Shown in pieces: positions 36,060-45,934 of a stretch of DNA of 64,000 nt; position 1 is the stretch's first letter; each line of letters opens with the position of its first letter. Made by a program: the position numbers and the translations under genes. The DNA lies in NCBI GenBank assembly GCA_002973635.1, contig CP027224.1, positions 4,226,501 through 4,290,500 of the forward strand. Reading direction: 5' to 3'. The notes beneath the pieces were generated by a model. That model saw only the letters and a program-made list of their open reading frames with translations, made no database searches and had not been told where the DNA came from. The stretch comes from Lysinibacillus sp. B2A1 (GTDB taxonomy: Bacteria > Bacillota > Bacilli > Bacillales_A > Planococcaceae).

Positions 36060-36117
36060 TTATTGTCCATTCTAAGCTTGTTACTCTTTGCTTTTCATGT
36101 CTATTCTTTAAAAATAA

Positions 36118-36193
36118 TGGCGGTCCCGACCGGGATCGAACCGGCGATCTCCTGCGTGACAGGCAGGCATGTTAACCGCTACACCACGGGACC
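36118..36193 (-). tRNA. tRNA-Asp (GUC)
   Basis: Acceptor GGTCCCG / CGGGACC, anticodon GTC, CCA encoded. Confidence 0.95.
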
Positions 36194-36197
36194 TTTT

Positions 36198-36272
<75 letters not shown>

Positions 36273-36319
36273 ATAATTATATTCTTTTCGAGTTTTCAAG
36301 CACCATTTATTAAATAAAC

Positions 36320-36412
36320 TGGAGGAGGTAGAGGGATTCGAACCCCCGCGCGGTGTTACCCGCCTGTCGGTTTTCAAGACCGATCCCTTCAGCCAGACTT
36401 GGGTATACCTCC
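36320..36412 (-). tRNA. tRNA-Ser (UGA)
   Basis: Long variable arm, acceptor GGAGGTA, anticodon TGA, CCA encoded. Confidence 0.95.
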
Positions 36413-36427
36413 GTAACAATATATAAA

Positions 36428-36504
36428 TGGTGGACCTTGCAGGACTCGAACCTGCGACCGGACGGTTATGAGCCGTCTGCTCTAACCAACTGAGCTAAAG
36501 GTCC
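36428..36504 (-). tRNA. tRNA-Ile2 (CAU, lysidine type)
   Basis: Anticodon CAT with body starting GGACCTTTAGCTCAGTTGG. By position in the array and similarity to B. subtilis this is the AUA-reading tRNA-Ile whose C34 is modified to lysidine, not elongator Met. Confidence 0.82.
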
Positions 36505-36511
36505 TTTAAGA

Positions 36512-36585
36512 TGGCGGCAGAGGGGATCGAACCCCCGACCTTACGGGTATGAACCGTACGCTCTAGCCAGCTGAGCTACGCCGCC
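36512..36585 (-). tRNA. Elongator tRNA-Met (CAU)
   Basis: Acceptor GGCGGCG / TGCCGCC, anticodon CAT, body like the Bacillus elongator tRNA-Met. CCA is not encoded. Confidence 0.88.
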
Positions 36586-36611
36586 AGGATCTTTATACTG
36601 GTTATTTATTA

Positions 36612-36687
36612 TGGTGGAGCCTAGCGGGATCGAACCGCTGACCTCCTGCGTGCAAGGCAGGCGCTCTCCCAGCTGAGCTAAGGCCCC
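36612..36687 (-). tRNA. tRNA-Ala (UGC)
   Basis: Acceptor begins GGGGCCT, anticodon TGC, CCA encoded. Confidence 0.95.
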
Positions 36688-36705
36688 ATAATAGTTTTTA
36701 GGAAA

Positions 36706-36782
36706 TGGTCGGGAAGACAGGATTCGAACCTGCGACCCCTTGGTCCCAAACCAAGTGCTCTACCAAGCTGAGCTACTTCCCG
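36706..36782 (-). tRNA. tRNA-Pro (UGG)
   Basis: Acceptor CGGGAAG / CTTCCCG, anticodon TGG, CCA encoded. Confidence 0.95.
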
Positions 36783-36792
36783 TTCGTTTTTT

Positions 36793-36869
<77 letters not shown>

Positions 36870-36877
36870 ATTAAAAA

Positions 36878-36966
36878 TGGTGCCGAGGACCGGAATCGAA
36901 CCGGTACGGTAGTCACCTACCGCAGGATTTTAAGTCCTGTGCGTCTGCCAGTTCCGCCACCCCGGC
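36878..36966 (-). tRNA. tRNA-Leu (UAA)
   Basis: Long variable arm, acceptor GCCGGGG / CCTCGGC, anticodon TAA, CCA encoded. Confidence 0.95.
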
Positions 36967-36971
36967 ACATT

Positions 36972-37046
36972 TGGAGCGGAAGACGAGGTTCGAACTCGCG
37001 ACCCCCACCTTGGCAAGGTGGTGTTCTACCACTGAACTACTTCCGC
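36972..37046 (-). tRNA. tRNA-Gly (GCC)
   Basis: Acceptor GCGGAAG / CTTCCGC, anticodon GCC, CCA encoded. Confidence 0.95.
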
Positions 37047-37084
37047 ATGTGCATAAGTTTTTTTATCTGGCAATTAACTAAAAA

Positions 37085-37169
37085 TGGTGCGGGTGAAGGG
37101 AGTCGAACCCCCACGCCTTGCGGCGCTAGATCCTAAGTCTAGTGCGTCTGCCAATTCCGCCACACCCGC
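37085..37169 (-). tRNA. tRNA-Leu (UAG)
   Basis: Long variable arm, acceptor GCGGGTG / CACCCGC, anticodon TAG, CCA encoded. Confidence 0.95.
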
Positions 37170-37192
37170 ATATAATTGTTGGTAATACTTAA

Positions 37193-37268
37193 TGGTGAGC
37201 CATGAAGGACTCGAACCTTCGACCCTCTGATTAAAAGTCAGATGCTCTACCAACTGAGCTAATGGCTC
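37193..37268 (-). tRNA. tRNA-Lys (UUU)
   Basis: Acceptor GAGCCAT / ATGGCTC, anticodon TTT, CCA encoded. Confidence 0.95.
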
Positions 37269-37272
37269 ACAA

Positions 37273-37348
<76 letters not shown>

Positions 37349-37351
37349 ATA

Positions 37352-37427
37352 TGGTGGAGGATGACGGGCTCGAACCGCCGACCCTCTGCTTGTAAGGCAG
37401 ATGCTCTCCCAGCTGAGCTAATCCTCC
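37352..37427 (-). tRNA. tRNA-Val (UAC)
   Basis: Acceptor begins GGAGGAT, anticodon TAC, CCA encoded. First tRNA after 5S. Confidence 0.95.
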
Positions 37428-37437
37428 TGGGTATTAT

Positions 37438-37553
37438 GCCTAGCAATGTCCTACTCTCACAGGGGGAAGCCCCCAACTACCATCGGCGCTAAAGAGCTTA
37501 ACTTCCGTGTTCGGTATGGGAACGGGTGTGACCTCTTTGCCATCATCACTAGA
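37438..37553 (-). rRNA. rrf: 5S rRNA (array 1)
   Basis: Minus strand reads AAGAGGTCACACCCGTTCCC, the 5S 5' region, through to GAGAGTAGGACATTGCTAGG at the 3' end. About 116 nt. One base (37496) differs from the copy at 45.2 kb. No 23S or 16S lies upstream. Confidence 0.93.
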
Positions 37554-37604
37554 CTTATGTATTATTGTTTTGAAGTTGTTTACCTATCCTTCAAGACAAG
37601 AATT

Positions 37605-37633
37605 ATTGTATAACGTTTTCTCACATTGTGCAA
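37605..37633 (-). promoter_or_regulatory. Promoter of the free-standing 5S-tRNA operon
   Basis: On the minus strand TTGCAC (37633-37628) and TACAAT (37610-37605) are 17 bp apart, about 50 nt upstream of 5S. This would transcribe array 1 without a linked 16S or 23S. Confidence 0.62.
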
Positions 37634-37821
37634 TACTTTTTTATAAAAAAAAGAATTTATTACTTTTTAAAGATATTTTTGTCATGTAAGAGAAATAATC
37701 ACTCTAGTATTCATTATAACAATTGATAAAAAAAAAGAAAACAATTATTTTACACTAACTATACAATTACGTAATAGGAAGAATTAATTTTGAGGAAAAT
37801 ACTTAATTTAACATAAATAGT
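37634..37821. other. AT-rich intergenic stretch
   Basis: About 190 bp, very A/T rich with long A and T runs. It probably provides an UP-element-like region for the 5S-tRNA promoter. No gene is seen. Confidence 0.4.
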
Positions 37822-37864
37822 ACTCCAATTAGTTGGGAATTTTTCATTCCCAACTAATTGGAGT
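37822..37864. terminator. Perfect 19-bp hairpin downstream of nifS
   Basis: Arms at 37822-37840 and 37846-37864 are perfect complements (ACTCCAATTAGTTGGGAAT) with a 5-nt loop. No T-run follows on either strand, so it is either an atypical terminator or another structural element. Confidence 0.6.
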
Positions 37865-37922
37865 AATGGCTTGTATGCTTTTAACTCATTTAAAAATGGA
37901 TGTATTGCTTCTACCGAAACTA

Positions 37923-39002
37923 TTAAATAGTAGAAAGTGCCATTTTTAATTGATCAATTTCCTCAAATGTCGTTGTAGGACCAAAAGAAATCCTAAAAAA
38001 TTGTCGAGCTTCTTCCAATGAATACCCCATAGATAAAATTGCTTTTGTCCCAGATTCACTGTGAATATCACAGGCACTTCCTGTAGAAATACATATACCA
38101 GCTTCATTTAATTTTAGCATAACATATTGCCCCTCCATATTTTCCATCAATACACCACAAATATTGGGCAATTGACTTTGACAGTCTATTAGCCTGCACG
38201 TATCTGGTAAATTTCTCTTAAAGTATTCTCGTAATTCATGAAAATGCCGATCGTTAAAATGATAATCTTCAATGGCTGATGCAAAGGCAACAATTGCTGG
38301 TGTATCTAATGTTCCTCCCCTTAATCCACGCTCATGAGTTACACCAGGTGTTAATGCGGGAACACGGATCTTTGGATTTATATAAACAGCCCCACATCCT
38401 TTTGGTCCCCCAATTTTATGAGCTGAAATAGTAATAGCATCCACTTGCTGCTTTAACGGAATTTTACAAAAGGACTGTACACAATCAACATGTAAGGAAA
38501 TATTAGTCATTTTTGCTATCTCTGCAATTTCTTCTACAGGTTGAATAGAGCCTATTTCTGAATTAACATGTTGAATCGTTATGAGTGCTGTATCTTCGCG
38601 TATCACTTCTTGTACTTGTTCTACATGAATACAACCATTTTGTAGTAACGGTAATTTAGTGACTGTAAAACCTATGTTTTCTAATATATTTAACGCAGCA
38701 TGTACAGATGTGTGTTCTGCTTGTGATGAAATAATATGCTTTCCTTTTTTCGATGCTAATGCTAAAGATAAAATTGATATGAGATTTCCTTCAGTGCCAC
38801 TTCCAGTAAAGATCACACCATCATTGTTTACGCCAAGTGATTTTGCTACAACAGCTCTTGCCTGTTCAACAAAAAAATTAGCTTGTCCCCCTGCATCATG
38901 CAAGCTTGCACTATTTCCATAATAACGTCTTGCTACCTCACTATATGCTTCAAGGGAATTTACAGACATTGGTGACGTTGCTGCGTAATCCAGATATATC
39001 AT
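37923..39002 (-). CDS. nifS: Cysteine desulfurase NifS of the NAD operon
   Basis: A 359-residue class V PLP enzyme from ATG 39002 (AAAGGAAG at 6 nt; the frame opens six codons earlier without a site). Motifs: YLDYAATSP at the N-terminus, GSGTEGN, HVDCVQSF, the PLP lysine K196 in ISAHKIGGPKG, and the persulfide Cys C311 in STGSACD. It is divergent from nadB. In Bacillus the desulfurase beside nadBCA supplies sulfur for the NadA iron-sulfur cluster, which is the likely role here. Confidence 0.92.
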   Translation of the reverse strand: MIYLDYAATSPMSVNSLEAYSEVARRYYGNSASLHDAGGQANFFVEQARAVVAKSLGVNNDGVIFTGSGTEGNLISILSLALASKKGKHIISSQAEHTSVHAALNILENIGFTVTKLPLLQNGCIHVEQVQEVIREDTALITIQHVNSEIGSIQPVEEIAEIAKMTNISLHVDCVQSFCKIPLKQQVDAITISAHKIGGPKGCGAVYINPKIRVPALTPGVTHERGLRGGTLDTPAIVAFASAIEDYHFNDRHFHELREYFKRNLPDTCRLIDCQSQLPNICGVLMENMEGQYVMLKLNEAGICISTGSACDIHSESGTKAILSMGYSLEEARQFFRISFGPTTTFEEIDQLKMALSTI

Positions 39003-39039
39003 ATGAATCTTCCTTTCCATTTTATCAGGTCTTGTTTTC

Positions 39040-39090
39040 TTTTTTATTTTATGTAAAGATAAGTGTCAAGACAACTGTAAAGAAGGGATG
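39040..39090. promoter_or_regulatory. nifS/nadB divergent control region, possible NiaR site
   Basis: The intergenic region holds TGTC-A-AGACA (within 39063-39073) flanked by TGTAAAG at 39053 and 39077. NiaR (YrxA) represses this locus in B. subtilis, so an operator is expected here. The match is my inference and not a verified consensus. Confidence 0.3.
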
Positions 39091-39093
39091 GCA

Positions 39094-40680
39094 ATGGATG
39101 TAAAGGCAGATGTACTTATTATTGGCAGTGGAATTGCTGCTCTTCAAGCAGCTCGGTTACTTGCTGAACATTTTCAGGTACAGATTGTTACAAAGTCATC
39201 TGTAAATATGAGTAGTTCCTATCGTGCTCAAGGTGGAATTGCTGCCGTTACAAGTCAAGAGGATCATCCAACATTTCATATTGATGATACATTGACTGCT
39301 GGAGAATATCATCATGAAAGAAGGAATGTTGAAGTACTTATAGAAAATGGCACCAAAATTATGCGTGATTTTCTAAAGGAGGGGTTCCCTGTTGATCGTC
39401 AGGCAGATGGGGCTCCAGCTCTAGGTTTAGAAGGTGCACATAGTTATCGTCGTATTTTACACGCTGGTGGAGATCGTACTGGTCAGATAATGATAAATTA
39501 TCTACTTAATCAGCTACCATCTACTATCAATATAAATTGCTATGAAACAGTCTTTGAGCTTTTATTAAATACAGCTGGAGAGTGCGTGGGTGTACTGACA
39601 AAAGGAGAAAATGGGACAAAACGCTATCTTGCTCATCATATAATTCTAGCCTCTGGAGGAGCTGGTGCCCTCTACACATGCACATCAAATTATGAAACAA
39701 ATACAGGAGATGGTATCGCATTGGCATATCGTGCTGGTGCTGCCATCAGTGATATGGAATTTATGCAATTTCATCCAAGCTTACTTTGGAGTAATGGAGA
39801 GGCAAAGGGACTTGTCTCTGAGGCAGTACGAGGGGCTGGAGGAATCTTTGTTGATGCACAACGTCAACCGATTATGAAAGGTTTACATGCTCAGCTTGAC
39901 CTAGCTCCCCGTCATATTACTGCATTTGCATTATTTAATAAACGAGCTGCTGGACAAGAGACATTTATTGATATTTCAAATATTGAGCACTTTGAAGCAA
40001 AGTTCCCTGCAATTGCACAGCTATGTCATGATAACCTGATTGATATACAAAATGGTTTGATTCCTGTAGTACCAGGTAGCCATTTCTTAATGGGTGGTGT
40101 TATAGCCGATAACATGGGGAGAACATCTATTTCAAATCTATATGCAATTGGTGAGGTTGCTTGTACTGGGGTACATGGTGCCAATCGTTTAGCTAGTAAC
40201 TCTTTGTTAGAAGGAATTACTTTTGGACAAAGAATGGCGCAATTCATTATAAAAACTGGTTGCAAGCAACATAATTTCTCTATTAGTGTTAAACATACTC
40301 GGCAACCAATGCCATTTTTATTTACGAAAGATCAATTACAGCAAATAATGATGCACACATTAGGCATAGTAAGAAATCCTATCGATATGCAACAATTCAA
40401 AGAACAACTGCCTTCATTAAATAGATTTCTTCAAGTTGATTTAGAGGGGTTAAATCGCCAAGAACTTGAACTTTATATGATGCATATTGTTGCCACACTA
40501 ATGGTACATGCAGCTATAACACGAACAGAAACACGTGGTGCCCATATACGCTCTGATCATCCACTAAATAGCACGAAATGGGCAAATAGGTGGATTATTT
40601 TTCAACAAGGACAGATGAAAGTGAGGAATTCATTGTATGAATATCATCAGGCTCGAGGAAATGCTCAAGCAATTTTTTAA
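39094..40680 (+). CDS. nadB: L-aspartate oxidase NadB
   Basis: The protein has 528 residues from ATG 39094, favoured because AAGAAGG lies 7 nt ahead; an ATG at 39088 abuts the site. FAD-binding motif VLIIGSGIAALQAARLL, then SSYRAQGGIAA, the substrate region HPSLLW, the catalytic Arg region DLAPRHI, and GEVACTGVHGANRLASNSLLEG. It oxidises aspartate to iminoaspartate for NAD synthesis. The gene overlaps nadC by 44 nt. Confidence 0.95.
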   Translation: MDVKADVLIIGSGIAALQAARLLAEHFQVQIVTKSSVNMSSSYRAQGGIAAVTSQEDHPTFHIDDTLTAGEYHHERRNVEVLIENGTKIMRDFLKEGFPVDRQADGAPALGLEGAHSYRRILHAGGDRTGQIMINYLLNQLPSTININCYETVFELLLNTAGECVGVLTKGENGTKRYLAHHIILASGGAGALYTCTSNYETNTGDGIALAYRAGAAISDMEFMQFHPSLLWSNGEAKGLVSEAVRGAGGIFVDAQRQPIMKGLHAQLDLAPRHITAFALFNKRAAGQETFIDISNIEHFEAKFPAIAQLCHDNLIDIQNGLIPVVPGSHFLMGGVIADNMGRTSISNLYAIGEVACTGVHGANRLASNSLLEGITFGQRMAQFIIKTGCKQHNFSISVKHTRQPMPFLFTKDQLQQIMMHTLGIVRNPIDMQQFKEQLPSLNRFLQVDLEGLNRQELELYMMHIVATLMVHAAITRTETRGAHIRSDHPLNSTKWANRWIIFQQGQMKVRNSLYEYHQARGNAQAIF

Positions 40681-41497
40681 CGAAGATATAGGAGATGGAG
40701 ATTTATCAAGTGAATTCATTTTTTCGGCTGAACAGCAGGGGTCTTTTTCTTTTTACGCCAAAGAAAGTGGGATTTTTTGTGGAGTACCTATAATTGAACA
40801 CGGGTTCCTTCTTCTTGATCGTTCCATGGATATTACACTTCATAAAAAAGATGGAGATGAAATAAATGAAGGGGATATACTCGCTGTTATTAAAGGATCT
40901 CTTCAAAAATTACTAATTGGGGAACGTGTAATATTGAATCTTGTTCAACGCATGTCTGCAATCGCTACAGCTACAAATTTAGCTGTTCGTGAAACAATCG
41001 GAACTAATGCAAAAATATGCGATACTCGTAAAACAATGCCAGGACTGCGTATGCTAGATAAATATGCAGTTAGAATAGGCGGTGCCTACAATCATCGCAA
41101 TGGTTTATACGATACCATAATGTTAAAGGATAATCATATTGCTTTTGCTGGTAGTATAACGAAGGCAGTACAGGCTGCACGCGCAAAAATCGGGCATACA
41201 GTTAAAATCGAGGTAGAAATCGAAACAAAAGCACAGCTTGATGAAGCAATTGTGGCTGGTGCAGACATCATTATGTTTGATAACCGTAGCCCTGAAGAAA
41301 TACGACAGTGGCTTCCAGCTGTTCCCCCACATATTGCTACAGAAGCTTCAGGTGGCATCACACTTCATAATCTGAATAGCTATGCTAAAACAGGCATTCA
41401 ATGGATTTCACTTGGAGCAGTGACACATTCGGTAAAAGCCTTTGATATTAGTGCACTTGTACAAACGAAAGGAGCTAATACTCTTGTCCATCACTAG
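40637..41497 (+). CDS. nadC: Quinolinate phosphoribosyltransferase NadC
   Basis: A 286-residue protein with the NadC signatures: GDLSSEFIF near the start, [57 protein letters not shown] and GGITLHNL. It converts quinolinate and PRPP to nicotinate mononucleotide. GAGGA lies 9 nt before ATG 40637. It overlaps nadB and nadA. Confidence 0.95.
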   Translation: MNIIRLEEMLKQFFNEDIGDGDLSSEFIFSAEQQGSFSFYAKESGIFCGVPIIEHGFLLLDRSMDITLHKKDGDEINEGDILAVIKGSLQKLLIGERVILNLVQRMSAIATATNLAVRETIGTNAKICDTRKTMPGLRMLDKYAVRIGGAYNHRNGLYDTIMLKDNHIAFAGSITKAVQAARAKIGHTVKIEVEIETKAQLDEAIVAGADIIMFDNRSPEEIRQWLPAVPPHIATEASGGITLHNLNSYAKTGIQWISLGAVTHSVKAFDISALVQTKGANTLVHH

Positions 41498-42587
41498 TTT
41501 ATTACAGCAAACGTCACTACTACCAGAGCATTACCGGACATTATCTAAAAATGAAATGGAATCTCGTATAATTGCTATAAAAATGAAATTAGGTAGTAAG
41601 CTTTTTATTCCTGGTCATCACTATCAAAAGGATGAGGTTATTCAATTTGCTGATGCTACGGGTGATTCGTTGCAGCTTGCTCAGCTATCAGCCGCTAATA
41701 AAGAAGCAGAAAATATTGTATTTTGTGGTGTACACTTTATGGCAGAAACTGCTGATATGCTAACTAATGAACAGCAACATGTTTATTTACCTGATATGCG
41801 GGCAGGTTGTTCAATGGCTGATATGGCGGATATTTATCAAACTGAACAAGCCTGGCCTATCCTACAGCAGCTTTTTGGCGATACGATTATTCCGCTAACC
41901 TATGTCAATTCCACTGCTGCCATAAAGGCATTCACTGGGCGGCATGGAGGAGCATGTGTCACATCCTCTAATGCAAAAGATATGGTAAAATGGGCATTTA
42001 CACAAAAACAACGAATTTTCTTTTTACCAGATCAACATTTAGGTAGAAATACTGCATTTGATTTAGGTGTTCCACTTGAAAATATGGCTGTTTGGAATCC
42101 ACATACAAATATGCTTGAGACCGAGCAGCCTCCTGAAAAAATCCAAGTGATTTTATGGAAAGGTCATTGTTCTGTCCATGAAGGTTTTACAGTTCAGCAT
42201 ACTGAATTTGTGCGTCAAGCATATCCAAATATGCGCATTATTGTTCATCCAGAATGTAGCCGCGAGGTTGTAGCAGCTGCGGATGATGCTGGCTCTACAA
42301 AATACATTATTGATACGATTAATAAAGCACCAAGTGGTTCTGCATGGGCAATTGGTACAGAAATGAATCTTGTTAATCGTATTATTAAACAACATCCAGA
42401 TAAACAGATTATCTCTTTAAATAAGCATTTCTGTCCATGTCTGACAATGAACCGAATTGACCTTCCTCATCTGCTCTGGTGCTTAGAAAGCATACAGCAA
42501 GGGCAACCACATAATCACATTCAAGTAGATGCTCATACCGCAAAAGAAGCACGTATTTCTCTTGAAAGAATGTTAATCAGAGCTTAA
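41484..42587 (+). CDS. nadA: Quinolinate synthase NadA
   Basis: The protein has 367 residues from TTG 41484, chosen because AAAGGAG lies 9 nt upstream; the open frame starts earlier within nadC without a site. Iron-sulfur ligands are in AGCSMADM (C109), [11 protein letters not shown] and HPECSREV, with a CPC pair in [25 protein letters not shown] forms the substrate region. It condenses iminoaspartate with dihydroxyacetone phosphate. Last gene of nadBCA, followed by a terminator. Confidence 0.95.
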   Translation: MSITSLLQQTSLLPEHYRTLSKNEMESRIIAIKMKLGSKLFIPGHHYQKDEVIQFADATGDSLQLAQLSAANKEAENIVFCGVHFMAETADMLTNEQQHVYLPDMRAGCSMADMADIYQTEQAWPILQQLFGDTIIPLTYVNSTAAIKAFTGRHGGACVTSSNAKDMVKWAFTQKQRIFFLPDQHLGRNTAFDLGVPLENMAVWNPHTNMLETEQPPEKIQVILWKGHCSVHEGFTVQHTEFVRQAYPNMRIIVHPECSREVVAAADDAGSTKYIIDTINKAPSGSAWAIGTEMNLVNRIIKQHPDKQIISLNKHFCPCLTMNRIDLPHLLWCLESIQQGQPHNHIQVDAHTAKEARISLERMLIRA

Positions 42588-42594
42588 TTAATAA

Positions 42595-42630
42595 CAAACC
42601 GTCTACCTGAAATTAAGTAGACGGTTTATA
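42595..42630 (+). terminator. Terminator after nadA
   Basis: Stem AAACCGTCTAC / GTAGACGGTTT with a 9-nt loop and a TATATTTTTT tail. Confidence 0.82.
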
Positions 42631-42882
42631 TTTTTTGGTAAACTTAATTTGTTTAGTTTCCTACAGAACTAGTAAAAACAACATCTCATTCTAGCTATAT
42701 CCTTTAATGTATGTGAATCATGAACTTTCATCATCTCAACCTAACAAATTGTAGAACAATATTGGAATTATAAACGTAAAACGCCTCAATCGCCTATTTC
42801 TTCTATTTTCGTAATTTATATATCTTCTAATCCTAAAAATAGTTATGTAAAAATGCATTTGCACAGTCCCCTCAGTTTAATT

Positions 42883-43056
42883 TTTATCTTGATTCAGCAG
42901 ATCTTTACCGTGCGAAAGCGTAGTGACAGCAACAAATGTTTTTTGTGCAGAAAGCGAAGCGTCAAGTACAGAATACCCCATCAATATAGGTGCGAGATAA
43001 AAGCGACTTTTTCCCTATTCAGTGGTTGTACAAATGTTCGCTGAATCAAGATAAAA
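42883..43056. repeat. Dispersed repeat copy D with perfect inverted ends
   Basis: Arms TTTATCTTGATTCAGC (42883-42898) and its complement (43040-43055) are perfect 16-bp inverted repeats enclosing about 140 bp. Inside, GTGCGAAAGCGTAGTGACAG and GCAGAAAGCGAAGCG are variants of the GTAGCGAAAGCGAAGCGGCAG module of copies A and B. The layout is MITE-like. The surrounding 42631-43230 stretch holds no gene. Confidence 0.7.
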
Positions 43057-43230
43057 CCTCCAGCAAATATCACGAATTTTGAATAGTAGCTTTTCAAGTG
43101 GGCTCGGAAAACTCCGAACATAATTAGGTGTAATTGATATAAAAAGGTGAAGCTGTGTTTTTTATGCATGTAATTGTGTGAATATCCAAAAAGATATTAT
43201 AAAATAGTATCTATAAAAATATCTTTATAT

Positions 43231-43270
43231 AAAAAAGCAGTAGATGTATTTTACATCTACTGCTTTTTTC
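43231..43270 (-). terminator. Terminator of tRNA array 2
   Basis: Same stem as at 35527 (GCAGTAGATGTA) but loop TTT on the plus strand instead of AAA, i.e. the loop is inverted relative to the other copy. Confidence 0.88.
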
Positions 43271-43273
43271 GTA

Positions 43274-43345
43274 TGACCCGTACGGGATTCGAACCCGTGT
43301 TACCGCCGTGAAAGGGCGGTGTCTTAACCACTTGACCAACGGGCC
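43274..43345 (-). tRNA. tRNA-Glu (UUC)
   Basis: Identical to 35569-35640; anticodon TTC, no encoded CCA. Confidence 0.95.
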
Positions 43346-43347
43346 AA

Positions 43348-43438
43348 TGGCGGAGAAGGAGGGATTTGAACCCTCGCGCCGGTTACCCGACCTACACCCT
43401 TAGCAGGGGCGCCTCTTCAGCCTCTTGAGTACTTCCCC
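43348..43438 (-). tRNA. tRNA-Ser (GCU)
   Basis: Identical to 35643-35733; anticodon GCT. Confidence 0.95.
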
Positions 43439-43448
43439 AAATAAAAAA

Positions 43449-43525
43449 TGGCTCCGAAGGCAGGACTCGAACCTGCGACAACCTGATTAACAGTCAGGTG
43501 CTACTACCAACTGAGCTACTTCGGA
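43449..43525 (-). tRNA. tRNA-Asn (GUU)
   Basis: Identical to 35744-35820; anticodon GTT. Confidence 0.95.
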
Positions 43526-43529
43526 ATAA

Positions 43530-43606
<77 letters not shown>

Positions 43607-43609
43607 ATT

Positions 43610-43683
43610 TGGAGCGGGTGATGAGAATCGAACTCACGACATCAGCTTGGAAGGCTGAGGTTTTACCATTAAACTACACCCGC
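43610..43683 (-). tRNA. tRNA-Gly (UCC)
   Basis: Identical to 35905-35978; anticodon TCC. Confidence 0.95.
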
Positions 43684-43688
43684 ATAAA

Positions 43689-43764
43689 TGGTGGGTCAGG
43701 ACGGAATCGAACCGCCGACACTTAGAGCTTCAATCTAATGCTCTACCAACTGAGCTACTGACCC
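43689..43764 (-). tRNA. tRNA-Phe (GAA)
   Basis: Identical to 35984-36059; anticodon GAA. Confidence 0.95.
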
Positions 43765-43822
43765 TTATTGTCCATTCTAAGCTTGTTACTCTTTGCTTTT
43801 CATGTCTATTCTTTAAAAATAA

Positions 43823-43898
43823 TGGCGGTCCCGACCGGGATCGAACCGGCGATCTCCTGCGTGACAGGCAGGCATGTTAACCGCTACACCACGGGACC
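43823..43898 (-). tRNA. tRNA-Asp (GUC)
   Basis: Identical to 36118-36193; anticodon GTC. Confidence 0.95.
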
Positions 43899-43902
43899 TT
43901 TT

Positions 43903-43977
<75 letters not shown>

Positions 43978-44024
43978 ATAATTATATTCTTTTCGAGTTT
44001 TCAAGCACCATTTATTAAATAAAC

Positions 44025-44117
44025 TGGAGGAGGTAGAGGGATTCGAACCCCCGCGCGGTGTTACCCGCCTGTCGGTTTTCAAGACCGATCCCTTCAGCCA
44101 GACTTGGGTATACCTCC
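44025..44117 (-). tRNA. tRNA-Ser (UGA)
   Basis: Identical to 36320-36412; anticodon TGA. Confidence 0.95.
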
Positions 44118-44132
44118 GTAACAATATATAAA

Positions 44133-44209
44133 TGGTGGACCTTGCAGGACTCGAACCTGCGACCGGACGGTTATGAGCCGTCTGCTCTAACCAACTGAGC
44201 TAAAGGTCC
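44133..44209 (-). tRNA. tRNA-Ile2 (CAU, lysidine type)
   Basis: Identical to 36428-36504; anticodon CAT, assigned Ile2 by body sequence and array position. Confidence 0.82.
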
Positions 44210-44216
44210 TTTAAGA

Positions 44217-44290
44217 TGGCGGCAGAGGGGATCGAACCCCCGACCTTACGGGTATGAACCGTACGCTCTAGCCAGCTGAGCTACGCCGCC
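44217..44290 (-). tRNA. Elongator tRNA-Met (CAU)
   Basis: Identical to 36512-36585; anticodon CAT, no encoded CCA. Confidence 0.88.
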
Positions 44291-44316
44291 AGGATCTTTA
44301 TACTGGTTATTTATTA

Positions 44317-44392
44317 TGGTGGAGCCTAGCGGGATCGAACCGCTGACCTCCTGCGTGCAAGGCAGGCGCTCTCCCAGCTGAGCTAAGGCCCC
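44317..44392 (-). tRNA. tRNA-Ala (UGC)
   Basis: Identical to 36612-36687; anticodon TGC. Confidence 0.95.
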
Positions 44393-44410
44393 ATAATAGT
44401 TTTTAGGAAA

Positions 44411-44487
44411 TGGTCGGGAAGACAGGATTCGAACCTGCGACCCCTTGGTCCCAAACCAAGTGCTCTACCAAGCTGAGCTACTTCCCG
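44411..44487 (-). tRNA. tRNA-Pro (UGG)
   Basis: Identical to 36706-36782; anticodon TGG. Confidence 0.95.
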
Positions 44488-44497
44488 TTCGTTTTTT

Positions 44498-44574
<77 letters not shown>

Positions 44575-44582
44575 ATTAAAAA

Positions 44583-44671
44583 TGGTGCCGAGGACCGGAA
44601 TCGAACCGGTACGGTAGTCACCTACCGCAGGATTTTAAGTCCTGTGCGTCTGCCAGTTCCGCCACCCCGGC
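44583..44671 (-). tRNA. tRNA-Leu (UAA)
   Basis: Identical to 36878-36966; anticodon TAA. Confidence 0.95.
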
Positions 44672-44676
44672 ACATT

Positions 44677-44751
44677 TGGAGCGGAAGACGAGGTTCGAAC
44701 TCGCGACCCCCACCTTGGCAAGGTGGTGTTCTACCACTGAACTACTTCCGC
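44677..44751 (-). tRNA. tRNA-Gly (GCC)
   Basis: Identical to 36972-37046; anticodon GCC. Confidence 0.95.
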
Positions 44752-44789
44752 ATGTGCATAAGTTTTTTTATCTGGCAATTAACTAAAAA

Positions 44790-44874
44790 TGGTGCGGGTG
44801 AAGGGAGTCGAACCCCCACGCCTTGCGGCGCTAGATCCTAAGTCTAGTGCGTCTGCCAATTCCGCCACACCCGC
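44790..44874 (-). tRNA. tRNA-Leu (UAG)
   Basis: Identical to 37085-37169; anticodon TAG. Confidence 0.95.
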
Positions 44875-44897
44875 ATATAATTGTTGGTAATACTTAA

Positions 44898-44973
44898 TGG
44901 TGAGCCATGAAGGACTCGAACCTTCGACCCTCTGATTAAAAGTCAGATGCTCTACCAACTGAGCTAATGGCTC
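44898..44973 (-). tRNA. tRNA-Lys (UUU)
   Basis: Identical to 37193-37268; anticodon TTT. Confidence 0.95.
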
Positions 44974-44977
44974 ACAA

Positions 44978-45053
<76 letters not shown>

Positions 45054-45056
45054 ATA

Positions 45057-45132
45057 TGGTGGAGGATGACGGGCTCGAACCGCCGACCCTCTGCTTGTAA
45101 GGCAGATGCTCTCCCAGCTGAGCTAATCCTCC
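45057..45132 (-). tRNA. tRNA-Val (UAC)
   Basis: Identical to 37352-37427; anticodon TAC. Confidence 0.95.
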
Positions 45133-45142
45133 TGGGTATTAT

Positions 45143-45258
45143 GCCTAGCAATGTCCTACTCTCACAGGGGGAAGCCCCCAACTACCATCGGCGCTAAAGA
45201 ACTTAACTTCCGTGTTCGGTATGGGAACGGGTGTGACCTCTTTGCCATCATCACTAGA
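45143..45258 (-). rRNA. rrf: 5S rRNA (array 2)
   Basis: Same sequence as 37438-37553 except one base (45201). It follows a truncated 23S fragment on the minus strand. Confidence 0.93.
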
Positions 45259-45269
45259 CTATTTTCGGC

Positions 45270-45380
45270 TTTCAATATACGTCGCATTTCTTCGTCAGCT
45301 TCAGTCATTCAGTCAGCCACGTACTTGAGTACGCTCCTTCTCTCTTTCCATTGCTTCCTCGAATTACTCGTATCTTGAAA
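45270..45380 (-). repeat. 111-bp structured element between 23S and 5S
   Basis: Bounded by TTTCAA and TTGAAA, which can pair, with an inner palindrome GTACTTGAGTAC. A second 111-bp copy at 45935-46045 aligns without gaps with 21 differences. One terminal pair changes from T-A to C-G on both sides, suggesting a conserved RNA stem. Confidence 0.72.
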
Positions 45381-45445
45381 CCCTTATATGAAAGTTGTTA
45401 TTCTTTCAAAACTGGATAAACGGCGCATTGAATGCTTCAAACATG

Positions 45446-45928
<483 letters not shown>

Positions 45929-45934
45929 TTCAGC

